Shown here: positions 43,348 to 55,766 of the stretch, piece after piece
How positions within the stretch are numbered: position 1 is the first letter of the stretch
How the letters are laid out: the number at the start of each line of letters is the position of its first letter
Source: Perca fluviatilis
Lineage: Eukaryota; Chordata; Actinopteri; Perciformes; Percidae
Assembly: GCF_010015445.1 (NCBI RefSeq)
Contig: NC_053112.1
Coordinates: forward strand, 6,979,403-7,043,402
Reading direction: 5' to 3'
DNA: 64,000 bases
Notes under the pieces: generated by a model
Database searches by the model: none
Told to the model about the DNA's origin: nothing
The model's input: the letters and a program-made list of their open reading frames with translations, nothing else
Program-made: the position numbers and the translations under genes

Positions 43348-43714
43348 CCAATAACACCATATACTGCTTTCCTTTACTGTATTACTAGTACTCTACTACA
43401 GAGTTCTGGCTTATTGAAAGATAATTTTGTCTGGTATTTCGTAAAATACTGCAACGAACGATGTGATGAGCATTAACGTCTCCGTGGCAAGAGATGAGTC
43501 CATTTTTGGGGAGGTGCAAGTCAGGCTACAGAGTAGGGTAAGTATCTACGGGTACCTACGTACGTAACCACGGTGTCTATTTAACCCAGAAACATAAATT
43601 GGCCTTCAGCATTTGGAGCAACATGAATTTATGGGTCTTGCTCAGTGACCCTTTTGACCAAATCACCAACCTTGTGGCTGAAAGACAACCCTCTGAGCCA
43701 CCACTAAAGAATAT

Positions 43715-43786
43715 TTCCCATACTGGGAGTTGAACCCGGGCCACCTGGGTGAAAACCAGGAATCCTAACCGCTAGACCATATGGGA
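43715..43786 (-). tRNA. tRNA-Glu(UUC) copy 6
   Basis: Full 72-nt cloverleaf with intact A and B boxes, anticodon TTC and a perfect acceptor stem. One T-stem mismatch (CCGGG against CCCAG). Confidence 0.85.
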
Positions 43787-43803
43787 CATATGACACAGTC
43801 TTC

Positions 43804-44733
43804 ATTTAAAGTGATGGTTCGGAGTAATTTCACCCTAGGGTCCTTTGCACCATGACCTCGAGCCAAACAACCCCCCAGAAGCTTTTTTCACCTGGGTCTA
43901 ACACTGGGCGAGTTAGCGTAGAGTAGCGTTATCACCTGAATAGCTTAGCGCAGAGGCTAATGGACCCACGTTTGTATCTCGTAAATGACCCCACTAATAA
44001 TGCCCGAAATGATACCAAACGTCTACAGTAGTACAAATAGGTTATGCTCTCATGAAACGATGGATTGGAAAGTTTGTAAGTACACCAGAAGTTTATGAAC
44101 ACTTGCCTGCTCTCTTCTGCTCTCTGCTGCTGCTGCTGCTGCTGCTGCTGCTACCTGCAGTTAGACGAGTGCTTAGGGCTGTCTACAAATTACTACACCG
44201 AAAAGAGATACAACAAAAATATTTATTAATTTAATGATTAAATAAGGTAATGTCTCCAAACTTACCTCAATTATTACCTGTCTCCTGCTAGTTATACTAC
44301 AGCACTTAGTTAAAAAAAGAAGTTAAATAAAAAAATATTTTTGTTGCATCTCTTTTCGGTGTTGTAATTTGTAGACGGTCCCTAAGCACTCGTCTTAGAG
44401 CAGCAACAACAACAGCAGAGAGCAGAAGCCAGCAGGCAAGTGTTATTTACATAAACTTCTGGTGTACTTACAAACTTTCCAATCCATCGTTTTATGAGTA
44501 CATAACCTATATGTACTACTTGTAGACGTTTGGTATCATTTCGGGCATTATTAGTGGGGTCATTTACAAGATACAAACGTGGGTCCATTAGCTCTCTAAT
44601 CGTATTCGGGAAATAGGTTACTCTCCTAATCTCCCATTGTAACCCAGGTGAAAAAAGCTTCTGAAAGTGTTTGTTTCGAGGGTCATGGTGCAAAGGACCC
44701 TAGGGTGAAATTACTCCGAACCCTCAGTTTAAA
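43804..44733. mobile_element. Large foldback element, arms about 410 bp
   Basis: TTTAAAGTGATGGTTCGGAG at 43804 is matched by CTCCGAACCCTCAGTTTAAA at the other end. The arms include GGGTCCTTTGCACCATGACC and its complement, and a CTG microsatellite (44126-44151) facing a degraded CAG/CAA counterpart. The centre is at about 44270. Confidence 0.92.
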
Positions 44734-44999
44734 ATGAAAATCTGATTTGTTCAAACACACTTCAGAAGAAAAGTAGTTTAAGTTTGTTTGTTTGTTTTCA
44801 TTTTATTTTATTGAGATTTAAAGCTTTGGTGCGTAACTTTTTGATATTAATGAACGTCTGTTGCATTCAAGCCGTTGCCAAATGAGTTGCTACTAAGCTA
44901 ATTAAGACTCTCAGCTCCACACAACTCTCTCTGTATCTCTCAGTGTGACCATGTTCAGAAGATTGTGGCGTCCGGTGACTTTCCCGCGCAGAAACTCGA

Positions 45000-45280
45000 G
45001 TGAAGATAATGACCTCTTTTGAAGTAAATTAAATATGTTTATTGATGTAATAATAGATGAGACAATAAGCTGGAAATCTAACATGAAACATGAGATATAA
45101 AATATATAAATATGAAGCCATTCATGATGATTATTATATTGTAGTGGAAAAGGGGTAGGATTAAATAAGCTTCTGCTTCTTCCTATTGCTTTCCGGAAAT
45201 TCATATTTTGTTCTGTACTTTAAGCTTTTATTGTATTATTTTTACATATTCGAAATAAAGCATTCATTCATTCATTCAAA
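45000..45280 (+). mobile_element. LINE 3' end with CATT tail
   Basis: GGGGTAGGATTAAATAAGCT, CTTCTGCTTCTTCCTATTGC and a terminal AAATAAAGCATTCATTCATT form a typical teleost LINE 3' end. 5'-truncated. Confidence 0.65.
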
Positions 45281-45792
45281 TAGCAACTATACTTGCAATG
45301 ATTTGGATCCGCTGTAGACCTGCAGGTGTGATGAGTGCTCTCTACATGTGGACCGAGAGACTGATAGAGAAGCTCTCTCGCTCGGCTCTGAAGTTTACGG
45401 AGAGATCGTGCGGTCACTTGACCCAGCTGCCACATTCCTTCCGTATCCAACATCTCGGTAATGAGGACTTGGCTCGCTGGAGCAGACGGAGCAGATAACA
45501 GCGGCTCACCTGGCTGCTGCACACAGAGAGGGGAAATTACTTCAACACAAAGTGGTCAAACAGACACTTAAAGGAAGCAGGAAAACCTTCTTTGGTGGAG
45601 TAGTAGGCGAAGCCCCTCCCCTTTCTGGTGGACCCCATTGGACCTTATTTTCGGGAAACAAAATATGTATGGTAGTCATAAATTATTAGAGAGACTGATC
45701 ATTTTTTGATCCGTTTCAGCAAAGCGGTCAAATCCAGTGTACAGCAGCAGTTTATTAAACTTTACAACTTGAATTTACAATCTAAGTGCTTA
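45281..45792. other. Non-coding, no gene recognised
   Basis: A moderately GC-rich stretch at 45300-45530 has short open frames without recognisable domains; 45600-45700 resembles 20085-20160. Confidence 0.3.
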
Positions 45793-46405
45793 AAGGTGCA
45801 GTAGGTAAGATTAATGAAACTAACTTTCTGTCATATTTGCTGAAACTGACCCTATGTTCCAGTAGAACTACATGAAGCAGGTCATTTAAAAAAACAATCT
45901 GGCTCCTCTGGTACCACCTACAGCCTGTAGTGCAATTTGTTCAGATGCACCAATCAGGGCCAGGGGGGGTGTCTAACTATGTGTCAATCACTGCTCATGC
46001 AGCGAGTTCTAAGCGTCCTCCCCTCCCCCTTCCCCGCGCACGAGCTGCAGATAGGTTCTATCGTGCACAGCTCTCCCTTGTGGGGGGAGGGGCTTAGGAG
46101 ACCGTTTTGGGCTTCAGCGGAAAGGGGGAAGGGACTGAGAAGTTGTCGATGTTCAAATTTTTTGGTTAAGTCCTGGATCTTCACAATCCTACTTACGGCA
46201 CCTTTAAAAAGAGAGTATTTATCAATCACATACAATTACAGTAATATTTATGGCTTCAAATTAACTTTCTTGATCACCAGCCAACACGGCTAGTAGATTT
46301 TTAAAGTTACCAGCCAATCAGATTTTCCAGCTAGCCACGTTTATTTGTTACGTAACGAACTTTACTTTCATTTCAGCTCCTCTGGTTTGTTTGGCGCCGT
46401 TCTGT
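45793..46405. repeat. Duplicated MITE-containing block (copy 2)
   Basis: Second copy of the 42478-43050 block, about 3.3 kb away, in the same orientation. It carries about 65 bp extra in its middle (46000-46065). Confidence 0.85.
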
Positions 46406-46449
46406 CTTCTCCTTAATCGATACCGCAGACACTCGGCACTTAGCCAACG

Positions 46450-47070
46450 GTCGTACGACACGTCATTTAAAGAGTATTTAATATGTACTTTTTAAAAGTA
46501 TACTTCAAAATAGATGTAATTAAGTTCAACTTCAGAGTCCAAAAAGTAAGTATACTAATTTACCAGTAATCAAATTATTTTTTAAATGTACTTTTTGAAA
46601 GTGTACTTTTTTGTTAATGTATTTTAAATAGTATAGAAGTTTATCTTTTTTAAGTGTATTAAATTTGACATACTTAGAGTGGCAATTCAGTGTACTTATG
46701 GGAAGTATATTTTTTGGAAATTAATTGTTAGTATACTTTTTTAAAGTGTACTATGATCTCACTTCATTAGAAGTGTGACTTCTGTACACTTTATACAGTA
46801 CACTCTAAAATAAGTGTATTTTTAGTGGCATATCAGAGTACTTTCATAAAATATGTTAAAATACAAAATGTTAAAATACAAAAATGTATAGTGGTAACTT
46901 AGTGTACACTTATAGTAAGTACACTTATTTTTAATACAGAGTTAGTATAATTTTTGAAAGTGTACACTAATTTCACTTCATCAGTAGTGTAATCTTAGTA
47001 CACTGTAAACAAAGTGCACTAAATATAAGTGTACTTTTATTAGCATATCAAAGTACACTGAAAAAATAAA
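46450..47070. mobile_element. Element rich in AAGTGTACTT motifs
   Basis: Dense near-palindromic motifs (AAGTATACTT, AGTGTACACT, TACACTTAT) at irregular spacing. Probably a DNA-transposon derivative; clear ends not found. Confidence 0.45.
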
Positions 47071-47255
47071 TAGCAGGTCTTTGAATTTACAAAAATGAAT
47101 TTAGAATATGCTACGCAATTCATTTATATTCCTTTTAAGAACATGGTTCAATCTTGTAGACTTCAGGTGTTTTTGTATAGATTCCTTTTGCGTTGATTGA
47201 AATTGATTGAATTGAACATTTTAAATGATCGAATTAAGTTTGGTCACTACCGGAA

Positions 47256-47468
47256 ATGGTATATTTGAATCAAATGGCGCCAGGAAGTGTAGGTGGCACT
47301 TCCCGGGCACCGACACCAACCGTTTATATACTGTCTATCTATGCTGCCAACACAGCCAAACTGTTTCAACAAGGACATCGCCAAAACAAGAAGAATGTTG
47401 AGTATGTGTTGGCTGCGTGCAGGATTAATTCTACAGCAGCCATGTGTTGTCTTCTTCACAAAAAAGTA
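47256..47468 (+). other. Possible exon with splice donor
   Basis: An open frame (MVYLNQMAPGSVGG through AANTAKLFQQGHRQ to AAMCCLLHKK) runs to an AAAAAG|TAAGT or AAAAA|GTAAGT donor at about 47465. No domain recognised. It is proposed as the first of three pieces with 48352-48393 and 49461-49760; only the splice-like signals support this. Confidence 0.3.
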
Positions 47469-47474
47469 AGTTAG

Positions 47475-47989
47475 CATCAATCAAAATAATTTTTTTCATG
47501 TTCATAATGTTTTTGTACTGCATGTAACGGTTACAAAAGTCCGTTCACTTGTTTGTGCATTCTATAAATATATCGGTTTTCTTGTAACTAAGTTAGCTAA
47601 TACCATCACTAACTAGTAACTACTTACTCTAGCATTAATAATTGTGTTTCTCCCCCTGACGGTCCTGCTCCTAACAACGGTATTTCAATGTAGCTAACGT
47701 AATGTTAATGGCAGCCGGTGAAGAGGAGCCAGTCAGCCTCATAAGAATGAGTGTTAAGTGGTCGGGTTTAGTTCGCAACATTTAGATTACATTGATGCTG
47801 ATGTAACGTTACTTTATGTAACAAAAAAAAAGGTCCGTCGAGTTGTTTGGGCATAACGTTATATGTTGGTTTGCTAATAGCTAAGGTTAGCTAGCTAAGA
47901 CCACAGGCTTAGCTACAAGTTCAATGTAACGTCGGTTAAGAACGAACGAGTGTTGTAGCTAAAGCTGTCGGTTATTCAGTTAGCTACAG

Positions 47990-48023
<34 letters not shown>

Positions 48024-49460
48024 GATTATATGCGGGAGGGTGCTGCTGACATGAACATGTATCGGGGCAACTAACGTTAGCACAGTGTATGGGAACTCCT
48101 TTTTTTTTTTTTTTTTTTTTTTTTTACCATGTCATTTTCCTAAATCTCTCTCCACTCCTGCACACTAAAGAAGCCCTCCATAAATCATTAAGTTTTCATA
48201 TAAATGAAGCAGCGTTTTTAAGGTCGGACTCAAACTGGATTTTTAGCCCACCTTTGTGTCTTTGTTGTGTGCTTTATTTTGTGTGGTCTTTTAATTATTG
48301 AGTCAATGTGCTTGGTTCACCTCACTGATTCTAAATGTTTTCTTTCATAGGATCCTATTTGAACAGCATACACAATCAAATGCTTTATAGTGGTAAGTGC
48401 TGTCATATTTGTTTTTTCTTTGTATATTTCCTAAAATAATTGAAAGTTACAGATGGAAACATTTATTTGTTTCTCAATTGTTTACAAATGAAAATGGACC
48501 TACTCTCACATATATTGCCAATTTAAACTTTAACAGTATCAGAAACATTAAAACACCAACTGGTTGTTTAGTGTTATTTCTTTTTTTGAAAAACATTACG
48601 ATTTTAGAATTGTGGAAAGGTTATGTAATGTTATAGGTTATATTTTACATACCACAATTTATTGGCAAGAACGGCAAGGCCCAACGTCTACTTATTTTTC
48701 ATCTTTCTCCTACTATATTCATCTTTTTGTCTCAGTTTTAACCTTTCCTCTATTTATTTTCTTACTTATCTTCATATTTGTATCTTTCTTTGTCTTTACT
48801 GTCAATCTCTTTCCTACGTGTTTGGAGTTGACAGCAAGGCTAGTACCTTTGTACTAACTATGTTGTAATATTCTTAGAGAAATATGTACCCATATGACAG
48901 TGTACACCAGTTGACTTCAAAGTGTAGTGTGTTCAAAAAAAACAATGCAATCCACATGTTTATTACAGTTAATAATAATTAAATAATCTAAGTACTACTA
49001 AGTGTGGTAAAGCCACATAGTTTTGCAATCTGCACTTTAGTTTGTGTGATTTGTTTCTGACTTTCATATGAATGTTTACACCAGGCTTGGTCAGTGCTCA
49101 ATATACTACTGTGATTGAAGTAGTTAAATAAAAGATGTCATTCATATAAATTCATGCATCACCTAATTTCATCATCACATCCAGACCTGGCCTCCAGGAA
49201 ATAATCTTAATCTATCTAATCTTGTGTTGTTCATACTATACAAGGATGTATTACTTGTCTTTGTTGAATAATACAGAAGACAAAGAGCTTAAAAAATTAT
49301 TGCATATTAAATTGCAATCACAATATTTGTGGAAAAAAATCACAATTAGATTATTTTCTAAAATCGTTAGCCCTACTTACTACTCCCTTATGATTTAATA
49401 CTTGTGTATTTGTTTCTCGATTGGTCTTATTGACTGCCTTTTTCTTCTTTTTTTTAATAG
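47475..49460. other. AT-rich intron-like sequence, no gene
   Basis: Holds a GT run (47993-48023), a poly-T run (about 48099-48125) and otherwise unassigned sequence. It may be intronic to the remnant described at 49461-49760. Confidence 0.3.
48352..48393 (+). other. Possible small internal exon
   Basis: About 42 bp between TTTCTTTCATAG and GTAAGT, both close to consensus. Its coding frame is unclear. It lies between two other exon-like pieces on the same strand. Confidence 0.3.
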
Positions 49461-49760
49461 GGCATGGATGAAGACGCCATCAACGAGGCCACTGAAGAAA
49501 CCAGTGTTGGGATTTATGTTCTTAAAGAACATGCTTCAAGTGATGAACCAGGGGACATTGGTATTGTCCTTGAAGGCATCAAGATGTTGCAAGATCTTTA
49601 TAATGTAGCATTACCTGTTGCTACGCTGTTTGGACTAATGTACAGTATGCCCTGAACTTCAGCTACCCTGCTTGCCTTTGATCCAAAAGATTTGCATGGA
49701 ACTTGAGGAGGGAAACTTACCAACAAAGCTCTTGCTCTAAAAAACAGGCTCTTCCAGTGA
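49461..49760 (+). pseudogene. Remnant of a multicopy teleost gene family (LFGL C-terminal module)
   Basis: After an acceptor (TTTTTTTTTAATAG) the frame reads MDEDAINEATEETSVGIYVL, then DEPGDIGIVLEGIKMLQDL and LFGLMYSMP before a stop. From memory, DIGIVLEG..VLQDL and LFGLMYALNLSYP are typical of the C-terminus of a large uncharacterised teleost family, some members of which are annotated as SAM-domain proteins. A 5-nt surplus (TACAG) just before TATGCCCTGAAC shifts the frame; the next frame gives QYALNFSYPACL, and two more shifts give IQKICMELEEGNLPTK and NKALALKNRLFQ. The remnant is therefore broken in at least three places. The family match is by eye only. Confidence 0.5.
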
Positions 49761-50328
49761 AAGGGCCAGAGAGACTGCGCCATCAACCAAACAGCGTAGT
49801 TGTCCCTAAAGGCATCGTTGGCATGGCTGTACTCTTTGGACTAGTTTTTTTTGTTTGAATTAACTCAGTGGTTCTCAACCTTTTTTGTGCCAGCGCCCCC
49901 CTATCCATTATCCAGGTCCCTAACGCCCCCCATCAAATATTATGTAGGCTAATTGCCCTGGATATTAATGATTACGCCCTAATATAGGCCTATTATTGTC
50001 GTTACTATTGTTATTAAAAATAATCAATAAATCAAATCATTGAATGACAAACAACACATGTATTAGTTTCCCAGGTATCAAAAAAGCCATGTGAATAGAA
50101 ATATTTACAGTTTTTTTTTTTTTAAATGCAACCATTTGACATTCAAATTAAATAACAGCAGCCAATCAGAACTACTAGATATGTAACATTCAAACTATAA
50201 TTAGGTATTATCAAAAGGCCTGCTGCATGGTGTGAACCTCAGCACCTTTATAAGATGACTATAATTTGAATGTCCTTTTTTGGTTGTGAAGTGACCTTGG
50301 GTGTCATGAAAGGCGCTTTAAATAAAAT

Positions 50329-50364
<36 letters not shown>
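50329..50364. repeat. ATT microsatellite
   Basis: About 12 ATT units after AAAGGCGCTTTAAATAAAAT, the 3' end of a common teleost SINE or LINE. Confidence 0.93.
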
Positions 50365-50365
<1 letters not shown>

Positions 50366-50479
50366 AAACACTAACAGTAGCCAATCAGAAACAGCTAGCA
50401 ATTTAACATTCAAATCTATTTTTCATTTAAATTGTTCCAACGGAAAACAAGCTTGCACTTATCATGGGGTAAAAGCAGG

Positions 50480-50585
<106 letters not shown>

Positions 50586-50695
50586 CAAGGTTTTCATTTT
50601 GGTGATGACAAACGACTTGAAGAACGACACCTACTGCCGAATGGAAATAAGTTTACAACCTTTGAAAGTTAGTGAGAGCCCTTTGTTGATGCTTA

Positions 50696-50829
50696 GAAGA
50701 GTATAAGTTAGAAGAGTCTAGGTTAGAAGAGTCTAGGATTGAAGAGTCTAGGTTTGAAGAGTCTAGGTTTGAAGAGTCTAGGTTTGAAGAGTCTAGGTTT
50801 GAAGAGTCTAGGTTTGAAAGTCTAGGTTT
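50696..50829. repeat. 15-bp minisatellite, about 9 copies
   Basis: GAAGAGTCTAGGTTT units with TTA and ATT variants at the left end. Inside the hAT-type element. Confidence 0.94.
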
Positions 50830-51626
50830 GCTATCGCCTGTCTTGCGAGTAAATAGCAGAAAAAAACGTTTGGAGAAGCGCAACCCCACATCGCGCTGCG
50901 TTTTGAGGAGGTGGAGTCCCGTACAGTAAACAGTGACATCTCTTCCTCTATCGCTTCAACAAGAAAGTTTTAAAACAGCAAACACAAGCCCTGAATTGCC
51001 CGGGAGTTTGGGGGACAGCTAAATGTTTGCCAAACAACAAAGCACAGTCGATATCTCTCGCTCGTAAAAAAAAAAATAAAATCTCTCGCTCGTCTCTTTT
51101 CTCTTTTTCTTCGTGAAATTAAGCTGCCTTCAGGTACAGTAGGAAACGTTGGGTTCTATAAAAGATCTGACGAAAAACTGTTACTGTGAAATATAAAGTC
51201 TACTTGTGCTACATTGGGGGGATTAAAGAATACATCAGGACGTCGCACCACCCTGCGGCGATTGCTATTTTTTCTGAACGCAGCTTCACGCTGAAATACG
51301 GAGCTCATTTAAGACGATGCTCTGACTTCCCGTTTCCATGAAGGCAGCACGGAGCTGCGCCGAACAATGATCCACCGTCTCGTCCAGTTGCAGTGCCGTG
51401 AACTGGCAGGTTTTTAATGTTGCAGAAAACTGTTTTTTGCAAGTAGTTTAAGTGTAAACATGTATTGTTATTGTGAATCTTTGGTTTAAACTAGCTTTCA
51501 AACAAACGCCCCCCAAGGGCACCTCAACGCCCCCCTTTCCAAAATATTGCTTCTAACGCCCCCCATCATCTTCTGAACGCCCCCTGGGGGGCGGTACCGC
51601 CCCCGTTGAGAAACACTGAATTAACT

Positions 51627-52680
51627 GGACAGGATTTGCTTGGAGCTGCATGGAAATAACCTTTTGCAAACCAAGCAAAAGTTTTCTCTCTAGAAAACAG
51701 ACTACATTAAAGACCAACAGGCATCTTTGGTACTGCTATACCAGATGGAATTTATTTTATTTTTTTACACAGGGTTAAAAAATTTTGTCATTTGAAAAAC
51801 TATTTTGAAAACAGAGTGCACAATTTAAAGGGTAACTTCGGGTTTTTCAACTTGGACCCTATGTTCCTCTGTTGTTGTTACGTGCAAACTTTGTTTGCAC
51901 GTTTGCACGTAAATTGAGACAAACGGAGGTTTAGGCAACCGAGGAAGTGAGGAAGACAAGAGAGAGGAAGTGATTTGTTGCTGTTGTTGCTATTTTGAGC
52001 TTGTTGTTACACCGCCACCTACAGGTCTGGCGTGGTCTTGACGGCATTGACGGCATATATACATGCGTCCGTGTAAACAAACACTTTTCTGAAAACTGAC
52101 AGCTGTGCACGATATTATTTTAGAAAACGGACAGGTTGAAATGTCCTTCCATCCATCCATCCATCTTTGTCCGCTTATCCGGTGTCGGGTCGCGGGGGGA
52201 GTAGCTCCAGCAGCTCCAGCAGGTTGAAATGTCCGTTTAAGAAAATAGCCGGCCACGTGTAAACATAGCACAAGACACGGCCGTGCGACGTGTAGTTGTT
52301 TCGGAAAATTTCGGAAAATACTGCAACAAACGATGTGTTGAGCATACAAGTCTCCGTGCAGGCTCTTAGCGAATGCCCAGGACACAGTGTCACACGTCAG
52401 TATAACCAAAGACTAAAGTGTGATTTACAGGTATGGTTGTCTGGAGGTTCCACGCAGAGCTTTCACCGTAGTCTATACGTAAGTGGTCTGAAGTTTCTAC
52501 TTGTGTGTCTGTGTGTGCTTCAGTCTCTTTAAGAGAATAGTAGGGCGACTATGTGTGTGTGTGTGGTAGAGCGAGTGAGAGAGTGAAGGTGATTATCTTC
52601 AGAGTGAATAGTGACTCTAGAGTGACACTTCTGACCAAATCACCAACCTTGAGGCTGAAATACGATCCTCTGAGCTACCA
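51627..52680. other. Array flank: repeated non-coding block
   Basis: Contains a first copy of the GTTTGCACG / TACACCGCCACCTACAGG / GTAAACAAACACTTTTC block that recurs through 62.4 kb. The short frames (MVILTCDTVSWAF, MFRKISENTATN) recur in each block and have no domain support. Confidence 0.6.
52147..52220 (-). mobile_element. LINE 3' fragment with 14-bp target duplication
   Basis: TTCCATCCATCCATCC through CTCCAGCAGCTCCAGC, flanked by AGGTTGAAATGTCC at 52133-52146 and 52221-52234. The minus strand has a GGAT tail as in teleost RTE-type LINEs. Copies of the same insertion are at about 53157, 54668 and 56945; the site is empty at about 57935 and 62390. Confidence 0.85.
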
Positions 52681-52691
52681 TTAAAGGAAGT

Positions 52692-52763
52692 TTTCCATAC
52701 CGGGAGTTGAACCCAGGACACCTGGGTGAAAACCAGGAATCCTAACCGCTAGACCATATGGGA
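52692..52763 (-). tRNA. tRNA-Glu(UUC) copy 7
   Basis: 72-nt cloverleaf with anticodon TTC and intact A and B boxes. The acceptor 3' strand TATGGAA leaves one C-A mismatch near the end; the T stem has one wobble. Confidence 0.8.
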
Positions 52764-53696
52764 CCATGTGCAAGGCTACCAATACTGAAACACTGAGCGA
52801 TTAAGCTTTGTTTGTGCCCTTCTTTTACACGCAAACAGAGAATTTGCCTCTAAAAACGAGTCTTTCTAAAAACTCCGGCCAGAGTGGAGATTTTGGAAAA
52901 CTTTGTTTGCACGTTTGCACGTAAATTGAGACAAACGGAGGTTTAGGCAGCCGAGGAAGTGAGGAAGACAAGAGAGAGGAAGTGATTTGTTGCTGTTGTT
53001 GCTATTTTGAGCTTCTTGTTACACCGCCACCTACAGGGCTGGCGTGGTCTTGACGGCATTGACGGCATATATACATGCGTCCGTGTAAACAAACACTTTT
53101 CTGAAAACTGACAGCTGTGCACGATATTATTTTAGAAAACGGACAGGTTGAAATGTCCTTCCATCCATCCATCTTCGTCCGCTTATCCGGTGTCGGGTCG
53201 CGGGAGGAGTAGCTCCAGCAGCTCCAGCAGGTTGAAATGTCCGTTTAAGAAAATAGCCGGCCACGTGTAAACGTAGCACAAGCCACGGCCGAGCGACGTG
53301 CGTCGTGTAGTTACATTTTTGGAGAGGTACATGTCAGGCTACGGTGTAGGGTCAGTATCTAGTGAGAGAACCAAAGTGTCTCCCCTGTTCTTTCTGACTA
53401 CGGCAGGAGAAGTTAACCCTCTCCTTGATCTCATGTTGTTGATGGAGAAGGAGAACCAGGAGATGAGTCGGGGAAATTCAACGCTACCAAGACAAGGCCT
53501 TGTGACGCTGCAACGTGTAGTTACATTTTTGGCTATGGCGTACGGTCCATATTTACAGGTTTGTAACCCAGAAGCATGAAGCTGCCTTCAGCATTTGGAG
53601 CAACATGAGTTGGTGGATCTCGCTCAATGACCCTTTAGACCAAATCACCAACCTTGTGGCTGAAGGACGACCCTCTGAGCCACCATTAAAGAACTT

Positions 53697-53733
53697 TTCC
53701 CATACCGGGAGTTGAACCTGGGCTGCCTGAGTG
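53697..53733 (-). pseudogene. Truncated tRNA-Glu (3' part only)
   Basis: Only the acceptor 3' strand, T arm and the start of the variable region remain; the rest is replaced by unrelated sequence (GTGTGTCAAGTC on the plus strand). Its twin is 1,518 bp away at 55215. Confidence 0.85.
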
Positions 53734-54248
53734 TGTCAAGTCTCCAGCATCTTGTCAATGACATCAGCCCGATATCAACTAGTACTCTACTACGAAGTTC
53801 TGGGTTATTGAAAGGTTATTTTGTATGTACGCCCCCTGTTTTCTTTTTTTAAAATACTGCAACGAACGATGTGTTGAGCATAAACGTCTCCGTGCAGGCT
53901 CGTGTTTTCTGTGGGAAATCTGTAGCAGGAGAAGTTAACCCTCTCCTTGATCTCATGTTGTTGATGGAGAAGGAGAACCAGGAAATGAGTCGGGGGGGGA
54001 AATGCAATGCTACCAAGAGAAGGCCTAGCGACGCGCGTCGCTGCAACGTGTAGTTACATTTTTGGAGAGGTGCACGCCAGGTTACGGCGTAGGGTCCGTA
54101 TCTACGGGTTTGTAACCCAGAAGCATAAATCGGCCTTCAGCATTTGTGCAGGTGGAGCAACATAACTTTAGGGTCTTGCTCAATGACGCTTCTGACCAAA
54201 TCACCAACCTTGTATAAGGCCAATCATCTGAGCCACATTAAAGAATAT

Positions 54249-54284
54249 TTCCCATACCGGGAATTGAACCCAGGACGCCATATG
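54249..54284 (-). pseudogene. Truncated tRNA-Glu, internal deletion
   Basis: The T arm and acceptor 3' strand are present, then sequence jumps to the CATATG next to the normal 5' end. The intact homologue lies 1,518 bp away at 55767. The short CCATATG repeat on both sides of the tRNA 5' end could have mediated the deletion. Confidence 0.85.
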
Positions 54285-55214
54285 CAAGGCTACCAATACT
54301 GAAAAACTGAGCGATAAAGCTTTGTTTGTGCCCTTCTTTTACACGCAAACAGAGAATTTGCCTCTAAAAACGAGTCTTTCTAAAAACTCCGGCCAGAGTG
54401 GAGATTTTGGAAAACTTTGTTTGCACGTTTGCACGTAAATTGAGACAAACGGAGGTTTAGGCAGCCGAGGAAGTGAGGAAGACAAGAGAGAGGAAGTGAT
54501 TTGTTGCTGTTGTTGCTATTTTGAGCTTCTTGTTACACCGCCACATACAGGGCTGGCGTGCTCTTGATGGCATTGACGGCATATATACATGCGTCCGTGT
54601 AAACAAACACTTTTCTGAAAACTGACAGCTGTGCACGATATTATTTTAGAAAACGGACAGGTTGAAATGTCCTTCCATCCATCCATCTTCGTCCGCTTAT
54701 CCGGTGTCGGGTCGCGGGAGGAGTAGCTCCAGCAGCTCCAGCAGGTTGAAATGTCCGTTTAAGAAAATAGCCGGCCACGTGTAAAAATAGCACAAGCCAC
54801 GGCCGAGCGACGTGCGTCGTGTAGTTACATTTTTGGAGAGGTACATGTCAGGCTACGGTGTAGGGTCAGTATCTAGTGAGAGAACCAAAGTGTCTCCCCT
54901 GTTCTTTCTGACCACGGCAGGAGAAGTTAACCCTCTCCTTGATATCATGTTGTTGATGGAGAAGGAGAAATAGGAGATGAGTCGGGGGGGGAAATTCAAC
55001 GCTACCAAGACAAGGCCTTGTGACGCTGCAACGTGTAGTTACATTTTTGGCTATGGCGTACGGTCCATATTTACAGGTTTGTAACCCAGAAGCATGAAGC
55101 TGCCTTCAGCATTTGGAGCAACATGAGTTGGTGGGTCTCGCTCAATGACCCTTTAGACCAAATCACCAACCTTGTGGCTGAAGGACGACCCTCTGAGCCA
55201 CCATTAAAGAACTT

Positions 55215-55251
55215 TTCCCATACCGGGAGTTGAACCCGGGCCGCCTGAGTG
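55215..55251 (-). pseudogene. Truncated tRNA-Glu (3' part only), duplicate
   Basis: Same truncation point as at 53697, so the truncation came before the 1,518-bp duplication. Confidence 0.85.
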
Positions 55252-55766
55252 TGTCAAGTCTCCAGCATCTTGTCAATGACATCAGCCCGATATCAACTAG
55301 TACTCTACTACGAAGTTCTGGGTTATTGAAAGGTTATTTTGTATGTACGCCCCCTGTTTTCTTTTTTTAAAATACTGCAACGAACGATGTGTTGAGCATA
55401 AACGTCTCCGTGCAGGCTCGTGTTTTCTGTGGGAAATCTGTAGCAGGAGAAGTTAACCCTCTCCTTGATCTCATGTTGTTGATGGAGAAGGAGAACCAGG
55501 AAATGAGTCGGGGGGGGAAATGCAACGCTACCAAGAGAAGGCCAAGCGACGCGCGTCGCTGCAACGTGTAGTTACATTTTTGGAGAGGTGCACGCCAGGT
55601 TACGGCGTAGGGTCCGTATCTACGGGTTTGTAACCCAGAAGCATAAATCGGCCTTCAGCATTTGTGCAGGTGGAGCAACATAACTTTAGGGTCTTGCTCA
55701 ATGACGCTTCTGACCAAATCACCAACCTTGTATAAGGCCAACCATCTGAGCCACATTAAAGAATAT

